A stretch of 64,000 nucleotides of DNA from Tritrichomonas musculus (lineage: Eukaryota > Parabasalia > Tritrichomonadida > Tritrichomonadidae), in assembly GCA_039105265.1 (NCBI GenBank), contig JAPFFF010000042.1, positions 434,001-498,000 of the forward strand. Reading direction: 5' to 3'. The translations under genes were made by a program, and so were the position numbers. This document shows positions 48,157 to 57,998 of this stretch, in pieces; position 1 is the stretch's first letter; each line of letters opens with the position of its first letter. The notes below the pieces were generated by a model. That model worked only from the letters and a program-made list of their open reading frames with translations. It was not told where the DNA came from and made no database searches.

Positions 48157-48830
48157 TTCAGATCATTAATGTAATTTGAATAAAATCTATGAAAATTTAA
48201 TGATTTGGATGAAATAAAACATGTAATCGTACTATTTCCTTTAGCTATAGCATCGTTATTATATTTTACTATTGAATTCCAAAGTGGTTTTTTGAGAAAA
48301 ATATTAAAGAAATCCCAAAATTGAAATTTTATGAAAAAAAATTGTTATTGCTTTTTTGAATAGTTATTTAAAATATCACAAAAATAAAAAAAAAAACGAT
48401 TATTTCTCCCATAATTTTTTTCACAAATGAAACATAGAAAAAATTATTGTTGATTAAGTGGGAAAATTTAGTGCTTATCATTTTGAGACTCAAAAATATG
48501 GAATTCAATTTAAAAAAGCTTTTAATTGAACTAAAATCAATCATGAAAATCTAAATAATAGGAAAGATTGATTTTTCATAAATTTATCATATAAGCATGT
48601 GAATTATACCCCAGTGAACTATTATTTTATTGAAATACTTGATACTTTTTATTTCTTGAATAACTTTTTTTGGTTTTATCTGGAAATTTTTCAAAGTAGT
48701 TTCAGAATTTTTGTGTGTATAAAAACAACTTTAAAAGAAACTTTTGTTATATTAAACGGCTTTCTATACAAACTAACTATTCAAAAAGTTTTGATAAAAA
48801 AATTCATTACGCACGTTTGAAATTATAATA
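48157..48830. promoter_or_regulatory. Divergent intergenic region
   Basis: This region is AT-rich between two divergent genes and holds both promoters. ACGTTTGAAATT at 48814-48825 lies 5 bp before the LRR gene ATG and is shared with the region before 27982. The short frame at 48599-48820 looks like chance. Confidence 0.4.
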
Positions 48831-51800
48831 ATGAAGTCGAAAAACCAAAGTTCACAAAGAAGAAAAGATAATTCCAAATTTTCAAATACGCCTTTTTCTT
48901 TTGACTCTATTTCAGCAACAGGCAAATCAAATTTATTATCATCCTTTCCAACATTCGAGAAAAATATTTTATTAACTGAGCCATGTATCTTTCAATTTCA
49001 AGATACTGAATACGAAAATGGAATTATAGTAATGACTTTGCATTTTATTGGGTTTTTTATTATGCAATCAAAAGAACAATTTAAAAGAATTGTTTTATTT
49101 AATATTTTATCTTTATCAAATTTTGTTTTATCTAAAGAAAACCAACAAAATGAAAATTTATATCTTGAAACGTCAGATTTTCAAATAAATATAATTTCTG
49201 ATCAAATAATTCAAATCTCCCGTATTATTTTTCGAAATTATACTTTATCTACAATCTCTTTACCAAAAAGCCAAAGAATATCTTTTCAAGTATATGATCC
49301 ATCTATACTTCCTTTATTCGAACTTCCTTTTTCGATCTCACAAATTTTTCAATTCAGGTATGCAGCTCTTTGTGCCTTAAATGAAAAATCATATGATCAT
49401 TCTATTGTTCAATATTTTCATTCACTAATGAAATCGCAAGACCCAATATTTAATTTAAAACATATTCCAAATTCACTTGATCGTCAACAGATTTTGCCGA
49501 TCTTTCAATCTTTGATATATATTCCAACAATATTTGGTATATCATGCCGAAATAATGATACACCATCAATTATATCTGACATTTCTTCACTTATCGCCAA
49601 ATCATCCAGCATTCGCTCTATTAAGCTTATGAATTGCAATTCAAGTAGCGATTTAGATATTTTTGCGCAAGCAATTTCATCAAACAAACTTCTTCCTCTT
49701 GAAGAGCTTTATTTAAATGATAACGAATTCGAAGATTTAGGCCCTTTAATTAATTCACTTTCAAATTTGCAATCGCAAATGAAATGTTTATCCCTGTCTG
49801 ATTGTGGGCTTGATGACTCGAGTCTCGAGTTATTGGGAAACTGTTTATTAAATTCTCAATCGCTACAAAGTTTAAATTATCTTGGAATTGGTGGAACAGA
49901 ATTTAAAGAAAGTTCTGTTAAAAATATTTTAAAATATATTCAAACTAGTTCTCAACTTGTTAATCTTGATTTATCAGGATCTCAAAACTTTTCATCAATT
50001 TTAAAGTCAATTCCAGGTTCTTCAATCACAGATTTAAATTTGTCTGATTGTATATTTGATGATGAGTCTGTTAATCAATTGAATTGTGTATCTCAATTCA
50101 TTTCCTCTTTGAACATCAGTGGTTGTGATCTAAATTTCTATGAAGTATCTGATATAATTTCTAAACTCGGAAAGAAGCAAAATTCGCTTATATCAATAAA
50201 ATTAAATGGACTCAATTTCTCAAAGGATAGATCATTTGCAATCTTAAGAGGGTTTTTGCTCACTGATTTTGAGAAATGGAAATCTATCGAAATGAATGAT
50301 ACTCAAATATCTTCTGTTGAACTTTTTGCGTACCAAGCCTTATTTCTTAAAATGAATAATCTTGAGCATTTAGCATTTAACTCAAACTTCAAAGAAGAAG
50401 ATGCAAAATGTGTCGCAAGCTTACTTGAAATTAAATCGTTAAAATCAATTAGTTTAGCGAATTGCCACCTTTCATCCATAATACCTAATATTATTAAATC
50501 TAAAATAAGCATTGTTAATTTATCCAACAATGACCTTAACGATCAGGACGCTTTGAATTTGCTTTCAGCTCCAAATTTAACCTGCGTGAAACTTAATGAC
50601 AACTCAATTAAAAACTTCGATAAAATTGTTCAAACAGCTAATGAAAATCCACGTTTAAATGAGCCTCCTCTTAAGCATGGCCTTTCTACTATTCACCGGA
50701 TCACTCCTTATTCAAAAGATTTCGTTAATGTTATTGCAAAATTCAATGTCGATCATCATACTGCATTAAATGAAGATCTCCAAATTCCATATCCATTTGC
50801 TCAAAAAGATCATGAAGAAGAGGTTTTAGAAATAGGAAATCCATCAATATACAACCTAGATAAATTGAATTGTGTTACAATTGAAAATGACGCTTCATCT
50901 CAAAATATGAAAATGATTGACATTAATCCAGAAGTAAATTTGCTCAAAAATTCTACCAGAATGATATCTAGATCAAGCGTCAATGATTCTACAAAAAGCA
51001 AAAAGAATAAGAAGAGTAATCAATCATCTATTTCTCGTAAAGAAAAAAATAAAAATAATTATTCATCCAATAATTCACCTGATAGAACAAAAAAAAATAA
51101 TAAATATGATAATAATTATAGCTCTGAAGATCAATATAATTATGATGATCAAGAAGAAAGTAGAAATAATGATTTCAATGAATATGAATATGGTAATCAA
51201 TACGATAATGACAATCAATATGATAATAATCAATATGAAAATGATGATCAATATGATATTGATAATCAGTACGATGAAAATCAATCAGAAAGGCAAGATG
51301 AAAATCATCAAGAAACCATACAAAAGAAAGAAAAAAGAAAAGAAAAAGCTGAGGATGATGATATTCTTGCCTTAATGGATTCATCAGTTATTGAGCAAGA
51401 GTGCAAGCAAGATAACAAAAAGCCAAGAGCCTCATATGATACTTCAAATTCTGAATCAGTAGTGCAACAGAATTTTCATCATGATATGCCTCCACCTCTT
51501 GAAGATGATTTTAATTTAACATCAGAAGAAAGTGATTATACAAAACTACCAAGCAAGCCTTTGCCAAATGTTCAAAGCAGTAATTTGGATAATAAAAAGG
51601 ATATAAATGGGTATTCAGAAAACGATGAGGAAGAAGAAGAATGGTCTATTGAAAATTCAGAACTTGATGAATCAAACTTGAAACCTCCGAAAATTAAATT
51701 CACTGAAAATTCATCTTCAACGATGAAATCATCGGGATCGCCATCTCCAAAATCAAATCAAAAATATAGCAATAATCAATATGATGAAGATCCAACTGAT

Positions 51801-53393
51801 GAAAGCAACGAAAATCAAAGTGATTTGATTGATCTTAATCAAGAAATAGTTAAAAAGCAAAAAACAAATCAAGTTAAATCCAAATTTGATATTGAATATG
51901 ATGAAAAAGAGAATTACAATAACAGCATTAACAAAAAAAGAGATGATTTTATTCAAGACTTTAGACGAGCATTGTTTACCTCAGAAGGCAGTGAAAATGA
52001 AGACCAAAACAACATTCCAAATTCAAATGAAAAGTCAGCATCAAATCAAAAACAGAAACTAATTAATAAAACTGATAATAAAGATGAAATTGAAATTGAG
52101 ACGAAGAATAATTCTAGTAGTCGTATGTCAAATTCAATAAATGATCATTTTCAAGCATCTATAGAAAATAATGATTCGCAAGATGCAGCCGAAGAAAGTG
52201 AAGATGAAAGTCTGCATATTATTCAACAAATTAAAAATGCAAATAAAATTATTTCTGATGATATTGGTAATGACAGCGACGAAATTGAAAATGATGAAGA
52301 TGATCTTCCGCATCAAGCTAAGGGTGATAAAAGCGTTAAAAAATCTTCAAAGATTCCAACTCCAAATAGTAGCAGGCGTTCAAGTATGGCTAAAGAAGAA
52401 ATAGAAGATAACGATGATGGTGAAAATGATGAATTATCTATTGATGAAGAAGAAAATGACTTACTTCAAAAATCGCAACGTTCTCAAACGCATAAATCAC
52501 GTATTCCATCTCCATTTGAACTTCGCCAATCATCTCCACAATCAAGACGAAGTATTAATAATAATAGTAATAATGAGGTGGGTAGCGATAGTTCATCAGC
52601 TTTTAAGTCTAAGATTCCTGGACCAAGATCACCTCAAAGATCAACTGCAAAGCCACGTCTCTCCCAACAGTCAGACCAACCAGAGAATGATAATATTGAT
52701 CATTCTGATCAACAGCAAAATCAGCGAATTCCTCGCCGTGTTTTATTTGATAGTGATGAGAATGAAAGTAATAAAGAAAGCCAGAAGTCAAGCAAAAATG
52801 ATATATCTGATCAATACCAAAATAAAAGTGGAGGAAATAGCAAATTAATAGATGGTAATGAAAATGTAATTAATAATTTGAATCTTTCATCAAATGAAGA
52901 GCCGATGATTCATAAAAGTGCAAACTCAATTCCCGATCGTCATCCTTCACTTTCTGAAGAAGAAGAAGCCTTTATTCGTAGAAGAATGCGTCTACCTAGA
53001 AGAGTGTTAAATCAAAGCGATGAATCTGATAACTATAATGATGCCATATCAATATCATCAAATTCTTTTTCACCACAACAACAACTTCCATCACCACCAG
53101 TTGTTAATGATTTTCCAGATAAAAAGAAAGCAGCAAATAGATTACCACAAATGCAATATTACGATGAAAATGAAAACGAAAGCATTGTAGATATCTTTGT
53201 TAATCAAGGCCCAAAGGAAACGTTTATAATTCCAGAAGATCCTGAACCAGCAGCAGAAGAATCATTGAATTCTGCATATGATTTTGTTGCTTTAACTTCG
53301 ACATTGTTTTCGAAACCAAAGAAAAAGCCGCATAGCAATCAGATTTCACCACTTATTCTCGCGTTTTCTCCGCCTTTTTTGGAAGATGAGTGA
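48831..53393 (+). CDS. CARMIL-like LRR protein with disordered tail and SxIP motifs
   Basis: The protein is 1520 residues from ATG 48831. Residues about 30-150 look like a PH-type domain, then a helical linker. A ribonuclease-inhibitor-type LRR array spans about 255-620 (EELYLNDNEFEDLGPLI, CLSLSDCGLDDSSLELLG). PH plus LRR is the layout of CARMIL proteins, which bind capping protein and steer actin; related proteins are numerous in trichomonads. The tail (about 640-1520) is acidic, Asn/Gln/Ser-rich and disordered. It has a QYDN-type repeat (about 785-820) and three SxIP tripeptide sites in basic Ser/Pro context (S1173 SKIP, S1223 SRIP, S1260 SKIP). I do not see a clear capping-protein-interaction motif. 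Confidence 0.88.
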   Translation: MKSKNQSSQRRKDNSKFSNTPFSFDSISATGKSNLLSSFPTFEKNILLTEPCIFQFQDTEYENGIIVMTLHFIGFFIMQSKEQFKRIVLFNILSLSNFVLSKENQQNENLYLETSDFQINIISDQIIQISRIIFRNYTLSTISLPKSQRISFQVYDPSILPLFELPFSISQIFQFRYAALCALNEKSYDHSIVQYFHSLMKSQDPIFNLKHIPNSLDRQQILPIFQSLIYIPTIFGISCRNNDTPSIISDISSLIAKSSSIRSIKLMNCNSSSDLDIFAQAISSNKLLPLEELYLNDNEFEDLGPLINSLSNLQSQMKCLSLSDCGLDDSSLELLGNCLLNSQSLQSLNYLGIGGTEFKESSVKNILKYIQTSSQLVNLDLSGSQNFSSILKSIPGSSITDLNLSDCIFDDESVNQLNCVSQFISSLNISGCDLNFYEVSDIISKLGKKQNSLISIKLNGLNFSKDRSFAILRGFLLTDFEKWKSIEMNDTQISSVELFAYQALFLKMNNLEHLAFNSNFKEEDAKCVASLLEIKSLKSISLANCHLSSIIPNIIKSKISIVNLSNNDLNDQDALNLLSAPNLTCVKLNDNSIKNFDKIVQTANENPRLNEPPLKHGLSTIHRITPYSKDFVNVIAKFNVDHHTALNEDLQIPYPFAQKDHEEEVLEIGNPSIYNLDKLNCVTIENDASSQNMKMIDINPEVNLLKNSTRMISRSSVNDSTKSKKNKKSNQSSISRKEKNKNNYSSNNSPDRTKKNNKYDNNYSSEDQYNYDDQEESRNNDFNEYEYGNQYDNDNQYDNNQYENDDQYDIDNQYDENQSERQDENHQETIQKKEKRKEKAEDDDILALMDSSVIEQECKQDNKKPRASYDTSNSESVVQQNFHHDMPPPLEDDFNLTSEESDYTKLPSKPLPNVQSSNLDNKKDINGYSENDEEEEEWSIENSELDESNLKPPKIKFTENSSSTMKSSGSPSPKSNQKYSNNQYDEDPTDESNENQSDLIDLNQEIVKKQKTNQVKSKFDIEYDEKENYNNSINKKRDDFIQDFRRALFTSEGSENEDQNNIPNSNEKSASNQKQKLINKTDNKDEIEIETKNNSSSRMSNSINDHFQASIENNDSQDAAEESEDESLHIIQQIKNANKIISDDIGNDSDEIENDEDDLPHQAKGDKSVKKSSKIPTPNSSRRSSMAKEEIEDNDDGENDELSIDEEENDLLQKSQRSQTHKSRIPSPFELRQSSPQSRRSINNNSNNEVGSDSSSAFKSKIPGPRSPQRSTAKPRLSQQSDQPENDNIDHSDQQQNQRIPRRVLFDSDENESNKESQKSSKNDISDQYQNKSGGNSKLIDGNENVINNLNLSSNEEPMIHKSANSIPDRHPSLSEEEEAFIRRRMRLPRRVLNQSDESDNYNDAISISSNSFSPQQQLPSPPVVNDFPDKKKAANRLPQMQYYDENENESIVDIFVNQGPKETFIIPEDPEPAAEESLNSAYDFVALTSTLFSKPKKKPHSNQISPLILAFSPPFLEDE
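51190..51290 (+). repeat. Coding NQYD micro-repeat
   Basis: Irregular 12-21 bp units encode N-Q-Y-[DE]-N-D (NQYDNDNQYDNNQYENDDQY). They lie inside the disordered tail of the LRR protein. Confidence 0.75.
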
Positions 53394-53700
53394 TAATTAA
53401 TTTAGTGTTATAATGTTTTATTTGTTTTTATATCAGGTTTTTGCTTTGTTTTCTAAAATTTCTATGTATAATTCGATTTCTTTTTAAAAAAATGAATTCG
53501 TGCGCACGCTGATTATCCAGCAAGAGATCCTCAGGTTTATCATTAAAGCACTACCTGAAAGATCAGGAGTGAGTCCACATATTTAAAATAATAATAAGTT
53601 TGATGAAGAAATTTCAAAGTAACTTTTGGAAAAAGTGAACATCAAAAATTGGAAAATATTATAATAAATGTTTATTTCAAAAATGATAATATATTTAAAT
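53394..53700. other. Convergent spacer with a stable hairpin
   Basis: Within this AT-rich spacer, 53490-53580 is noticeably less AT-rich. It forms a hairpin: GATC-C-TCAGGT (53526-53536), a 16-nt loop, ACCTGA-AA-GATC (53553-53564). It lies between the 3' ends of the LRR and histone genes. It could be a small structured RNA or a 3'-end signal. No tRNA, snRNA or classical histone stem-loop signature is seen. Confidence 0.4.
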
Positions 53701-54105
53701 TTACTCTTCCTTACCCTTCTTTGTTGGGCCAAGAAGAACTTTATGAATATGTGGAACAACACCTGCAGATGCAATTGTAATATGTGACAAAAGTTGGTTT
53801 AATTCTTCATCGTTTCTGATTGCAAGCATGATGTGACGAGGTGAGATACGTGTTTTCTTGTTATCACGAGCAGCATTTCCTGCCAGTTCGAGAACTTCGA
53901 CTGTAAGATATTCGAGAACGGCAGCCATGAAAACTGGGGCACCAGCACCAACACGTTCTCCATATCGTCCCTCACGGAGGAAACGGTGAAGACGTCCTAC
54001 TGGAAATTGAAGTCCTGCACGAGATGATCTTGTCTTTGGATGTTGGCGTTCTCCATCAACGGCTGTTTTTGAAGCTGTTTTCTTTACTCCTTTCTTTGCT
54101 GGCAT
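53701..54105 (-). CDS. Histone H2A
   Basis: The protein is 134 residues from ATG 54105 (MPAKKGVKK). An in-frame upstream extension to 54201 is AT-rich and lacks histone character, so it is rejected. The core is canonical: [66 protein letters not shown] (acidic patch) and the C-terminal HIHKVLLGP. There is no SQ-E/D motif at the C-terminus, so it is not H2A.X, and it lacks H2A.Z-type features. A TCATTA motif 12-18 bp before the ATG fits the trichomonad TCAYW initiator. Confidence 0.97.
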   Translation of the reverse strand: MPAKKGVKKTASKTAVDGERQHPKTRSSRAGLQFPVGRLHRFLREGRYGERVGAGAPVFMAAVLEYLTVEVLELAGNAARDNKKTRISPRHIMLAIRNDEELNQLLSHITIASAGVVPHIHKVLLGPTKKGKEE

Positions 54106-54863
54106 TACAAATAAATAATGAAGTGTTGAAAAATAACAGATAAAATACAATATTGGCGCGAATATTTCTAGTAAAAAAAATCGGGTGTAAAATGGTATCA
54201 ATTTGAAAGATCTTCCTCAAAATTCATTAATGATTTTATTATTTTTATCTTCCATAAGGCATTACCATAGGTAATTTTTCGATTCTTGATTAAATAATAT
54301 GTTTTTCTTTGTTGTGTTAAAAATCTTAGATTGAAAAGGCAGCAATTAGAAGTGCGAGAACTTAAATAACGTATTTTTGTATAATTTAGTATGTTCATTA
54401 TCTTTGTATCTTATCAAGAATACTTTAATATTATTTTCATTTTAATATTAAAAAACTTCTTAATATTCCATTTATTGGTATAAAATGAAATAGATTAATT
54501 ATTCATCAAAATACTGATCATTTAAAAAAACAGAAATTTGTTGTGTTATCTCGATATCTGATAAACATATTAATATTATTTTTATATTTATATGTTATAT
54601 TTAATATCATATATAATATATGTTGGTTATAAAGAAAAATAACTTTTTTAAATAATAATATTTGCATTTTATAAAATATTTGTTTTATTTGAGCTTATTT
54701 TGAGGGATAGATTGAATTTCTAGGGGATAACTATTATTATATATTTATATATATAAATATATTATATCATATTAAAATATAAAAAAATATCACTCGACAG
54801 GCGTAGCTCTATTTTAACTTTTATAAAACTTATTTTTTTTCTGGGAAAAACGTTATTTTTAAA

Positions 54864-55122
54864 TTTTTGATAATTTTCGGTTCACTTTTTGATAATCTTC
54901 GAATGACTTTTTGATAACTTTTGGTTTATTTTTTGTTTATTTTCGGTTCACTTTTTGTTAATTTTCGGTTCACTTTTTGATAATTTTCGGTTCACTTTTT
55001 GTAAACTTTCGATCGACTTTTTGATAATTTATGATTTATTTTTTGTTTATTTTCGGTTCACTTTTTGTTAATTTTCGGTTCACTTTTTGTTAATTTTTGA
55101 TTGACTTTTTAAGAAGTATCAA
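54864..55122. repeat. Tandem array of about 22-bp TTTTTGATAATTTTCGGTTCAC units
   Basis: Eleven or so diverged units follow TTTTTGATAATTTTCGGTTCAC, with variants TTTTTGTTAATTTTCGG and TTTTTTGTTTATTTTCGG. There is also a higher-order duplication: a GATAA..TTTGTTTATTTTCGGTT block is seen twice. The array lies inside the 54794-55713 inverted pair. Confidence 0.85.
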
Positions 55123-55886
55123 CTTTTTAAGTAATTCAATTTTATTTATGTTTTGTTTCTTTATTTCATTTATTTTAAAGTAATATATGCGAAATTTCAA
55201 GAAATAAAAGACATATAACACTTCCTAAATACTTATTCAAGTATATTCTATAAATATAAAAAGAAAATTTAATATGATTTTTCCAAAAAAGAAGTTTTCA
55301 TCAAAATTTATTGAAAATAATTATAATCTACTTAAGTAAAGTATTTCCCATAAGTTAATCACTTTTTTTCTAAAAGAAAGTATATTTCTCAATATTAATT
55401 GAAAATTTTTTTTGATTATTTTGATATATTACCCAAAAAAACTTTATATTTACATAAAATAATCTGTATTTATAATCATTTTCATTCTTTTTTCTTATTC
55501 CTATTTGATCAACGAGATAATTATTATATCTTAATTAATGTAAAATAATATAAAGAACATTTAATACACTGATATTAGATTTAAAATAACTTGTATTTAT
55601 GTTAAAAAGTAAGTTACAGTCATCTATTTGACCCAAATATATTATCTTTATTATTTCCATATTCAATAGTTTACAATTAAAAACTAAAATGTTTATAAAA
55701 CTACACCTGTCGAATAAATAATTTTAATTTTATGTTTTTTATATTCTATATAGAGTAAATAATATAATATTAAAAAATAAAGGATATTGGAGACTTTTTA
55801 TAGTTCCCGCACTTCTATATGTAGAGTATATTCATTGAAATAAAATGGTGATAATAATGTATATATTTTCTTCAAAATGTATTTAA

Positions 55887-56113
55887 GGTACAAATCTAGT
55901 ACGTTATAAATTGAGAGAAAGAACGTTATATATTTGAGACCCCTTACCCTATTGAAAAAGTTTTATTTTGAATGAGTGTCAAATTTGAAATTCTGAACTT
56001 TATTTTTTTTTATAAAATTTTTATGATAAAAATATTTTTTTTATATAACATGTCGTTTAGATTAATAAAGTGTCAAAAAATTTTGCGGTTTCTAAACGTA
56101 CTAGATTTGTACC
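55887..56113. mobile_element. Short TTAA-flanked inverted-repeat element
   Basis: Perfect 23-bp inverted sequences (55883-55905 and 56095-56117), including the flanking TTAA, surround 227 bp. The inner termini begin GGTACAAATCTAGTACGTT. A TTAA target is typical of piggyBac-type elements; a TA target within it would also fit Tc1/mariner. The interior is AT-rich and non-coding. It ends about 60 bp before the ankyrin gene start and so may form part of its promoter. Confidence 0.7.
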
Positions 56114-56173
56114 TTAACAAATAATTTTTTCCAAATTTTTGAAATCTACTGAAATGTGATATGAATTTTTAAA

Positions 56174-56953
56174 ATGGACTCAAGCAGTCAAGCTCAAGCC
56201 CTTACTTATTTATTACAAAATAGCGATTTTGCTGGTTTATCATCCCGGCCTGATCTTATCCCATTATTCAATACTCAAATTACAGGGATCTTTAAAAACG
56301 ATAAAATTTCAATTACAAATCCATACCCAATTCAATTGGCAGTTCTCACAAATGATCAAGCCATAGTAAATTTACTTTTAAGTTCGCGTGCTGATCCAAA
56401 TTTATATGATAGGAACACAAATACACCTCCCGCTTTACATATTGCAGTTTTATTAAATCAAATACCAGTTATTCAAATGCTTTTTTCAGCAGGTGCAAAT
56501 ATCGAAATTTATAACCAGCAAAACCTCACGCCACTTCATGCTGCATTATTATATTCAGATATCTCAACTTTTCAAGCTCTTTTGGTTTTAGGCGCAAATG
56601 TTAATGCAACTAATCCTTCTGGTGAAACAGTTTTACAAGTTGCAACAAGCCACCAAAAAGCGGCTCATGTCCAATTAATATTGAGTATGGCACAAGTACC
56701 AATGTATCAACAGCAGCAGCAAGCTTATGCTGATAAAGAGCAGTTCAACGCTCTTCAGAATCGAGTAACAAATCTTGAAATGGTGCTCAGTCGAGTTTTA
56801 AATGAGTTGCCAGGTAACTATAATGAAAACTGCGGAATGTGCCACATGTGTCATACAAAAGAAGGAAATGTCATTTGTCCTGTTTGCCATCAGCCATTTT
56901 GTCATTATGACTGGTTAAATCATGTGATGATTGGATGCCAAAATGTTCAATAA
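56174..56953 (+). CDS. Ankyrin-repeat protein with C-terminal zinc-binding Cys/His cluster
   Basis: The protein is 259 residues from ATG 56174. About four ankyrin repeats lie at 45-175 (YPIQLAVLTNDQAIVNLLLS, TPLHAALLYSDISTFQALL). A short coiled coil follows (FNALQNRVTNLEMVLSRVL). The last 45 residues hold a Cys/His cluster, C-x2-C-x2-C ... C-x2-C-x4-C-H ... H-x4-C (CGMCHMCH, ICPVCHQPFCHYDW), likely binding one or two zincs. Ankyrin proteins are a hugely expanded family in trichomonads; this domain pairing suggests an adaptor, possibly a ubiquitin-type ligase, but the latter is a guess. Confidence 0.87.
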   Translation: MDSSSQAQALTYLLQNSDFAGLSSRPDLIPLFNTQITGIFKNDKISITNPYPIQLAVLTNDQAIVNLLLSSRADPNLYDRNTNTPPALHIAVLLNQIPVIQMLFSAGANIEIYNQQNLTPLHAALLYSDISTFQALLVLGANVNATNPSGETVLQVATSHQKAAHVQLILSMAQVPMYQQQQQAYADKEQFNALQNRVTNLEMVLSRVLNELPGNYNENCGMCHMCHTKEGNVICPVCHQPFCHYDWLNHVMIGCQNVQ

Positions 56954-57540
56954 TTTATTGTTATATATATCTGTTTAATCTGAAATATTAAAATATTCTT
57001 ATATATATATATATATTATTTTAATTTCCTTTTTTTATATAAATTGTAAATTCAACTTTTTGAATAGCATTTCAATCAAGTTTGAAATCTGCTCTGAGGT
57101 ATATAGCCAAATCAGAATCAACTTGGGCATTAAATAATATAGGATATAATGATTTAAATCCCCAAAGATTTTATCCAAATATTTGTTAAATATAAAGAAA
57201 AACCTCATTTACATGTAAAATCAATAATAAACGGTCAAAATTCTGATAAAAAAAAAATTATTTCAAAAAAATTCAATGGGAATAAAAAGAATTGTCAGAT
57301 TTTGAGAGAGAAAGTAATATTATTTGTGAGAAAATTTTTCAAAAATTTCTTCTTACGTTTACTCGTACGTTTATTCCGCAAAAAAAAATGACAGTTAATT
57401 TGTAAGGGTAAAACACTTAAGATATCAACGAATTTACCAAGTAAATGATGTAATGGATTGTATTTCTTAATGAATAGTAGAGACTTTACAAAGTCACTTG
57501 CTATTTTTTTATCTATTTTTTGAAACATGAAATATCACCT
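56954..57540. other. Intergenic, AT-rich
   Basis: A TATATATATATA run lies near 57000. A minus-strand frame of 77 codons (57295-57528, ATG start) has no recognisable features and is probably chance. Confidence 0.45.
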
Positions 57541-57998
57541 TTGAATACTTCAATGGGACATTGATAACCCATGGTTTTGATCGATTACAATAAGTCTGAT
57601 GTTAATCGAGTGAAAAATAAGTCTAATGAAACCAGAATTTTCAAATATCAAAAAGATCGGCTATGCAACCTCAAGAGTATTATCCCATGCATTGGTATGC
57701 ATAACCTCAGTAGGTATCCAGAATTGTTACATTAAAAAGATTTGATTTTCAAGATTCTCAATGTCCAACACTGAACTGTTACATATCACTAGAAGAGGAG
57801 GGGAAATATTCCGAAACAAGAGATATATTATTAAAGAATAACAAGAAGATGAAGAAAAAAAAGGAATATTACACCATTGTCAGATAATGCATCAAAAGAA
57901 GCGCCTCCTTAAAAAGAGGTATATATGAAGAAATTTCTTCAACTAGAAGAACCTCACAACAAAGAGGCTCATATGATAGAGGTTATAAAGAAGATATA

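Larger units (their letters stand above)
54106..56173. other. 2-kb repeat-bearing intergenic region
   Basis: This is the upstream region of histone H2A and, to the right, of the ankyrin gene. It holds an inverted pair TCGACAGGCGTAGCTCTA (54794) / TAAAACTACACCTGTCGA (to 55713), a 22-bp tandem array and a small TTAA-flanked element, described separately. No genes are seen. Confidence 0.6.

Noticed and set aside
53490-53580. tRNA or snRNA gene
   Set aside because: No T-loop GTTCRA, no cloverleaf, and no snRNA core sequence; only one hairpin is supported.
54106-54201. N-terminal extension of histone H2A by 32 residues
   Set aside because: The text is hydrophobic AT-derived sequence; MPAKKG at 54105 is the standard histone start with an initiator-like motif before it.
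57295-57528. Possible 77-residue minus-strand gene
   Set aside because: It has an ATG but no domain, ordinary AT-rich composition and basic low-complexity text; not enough to call.
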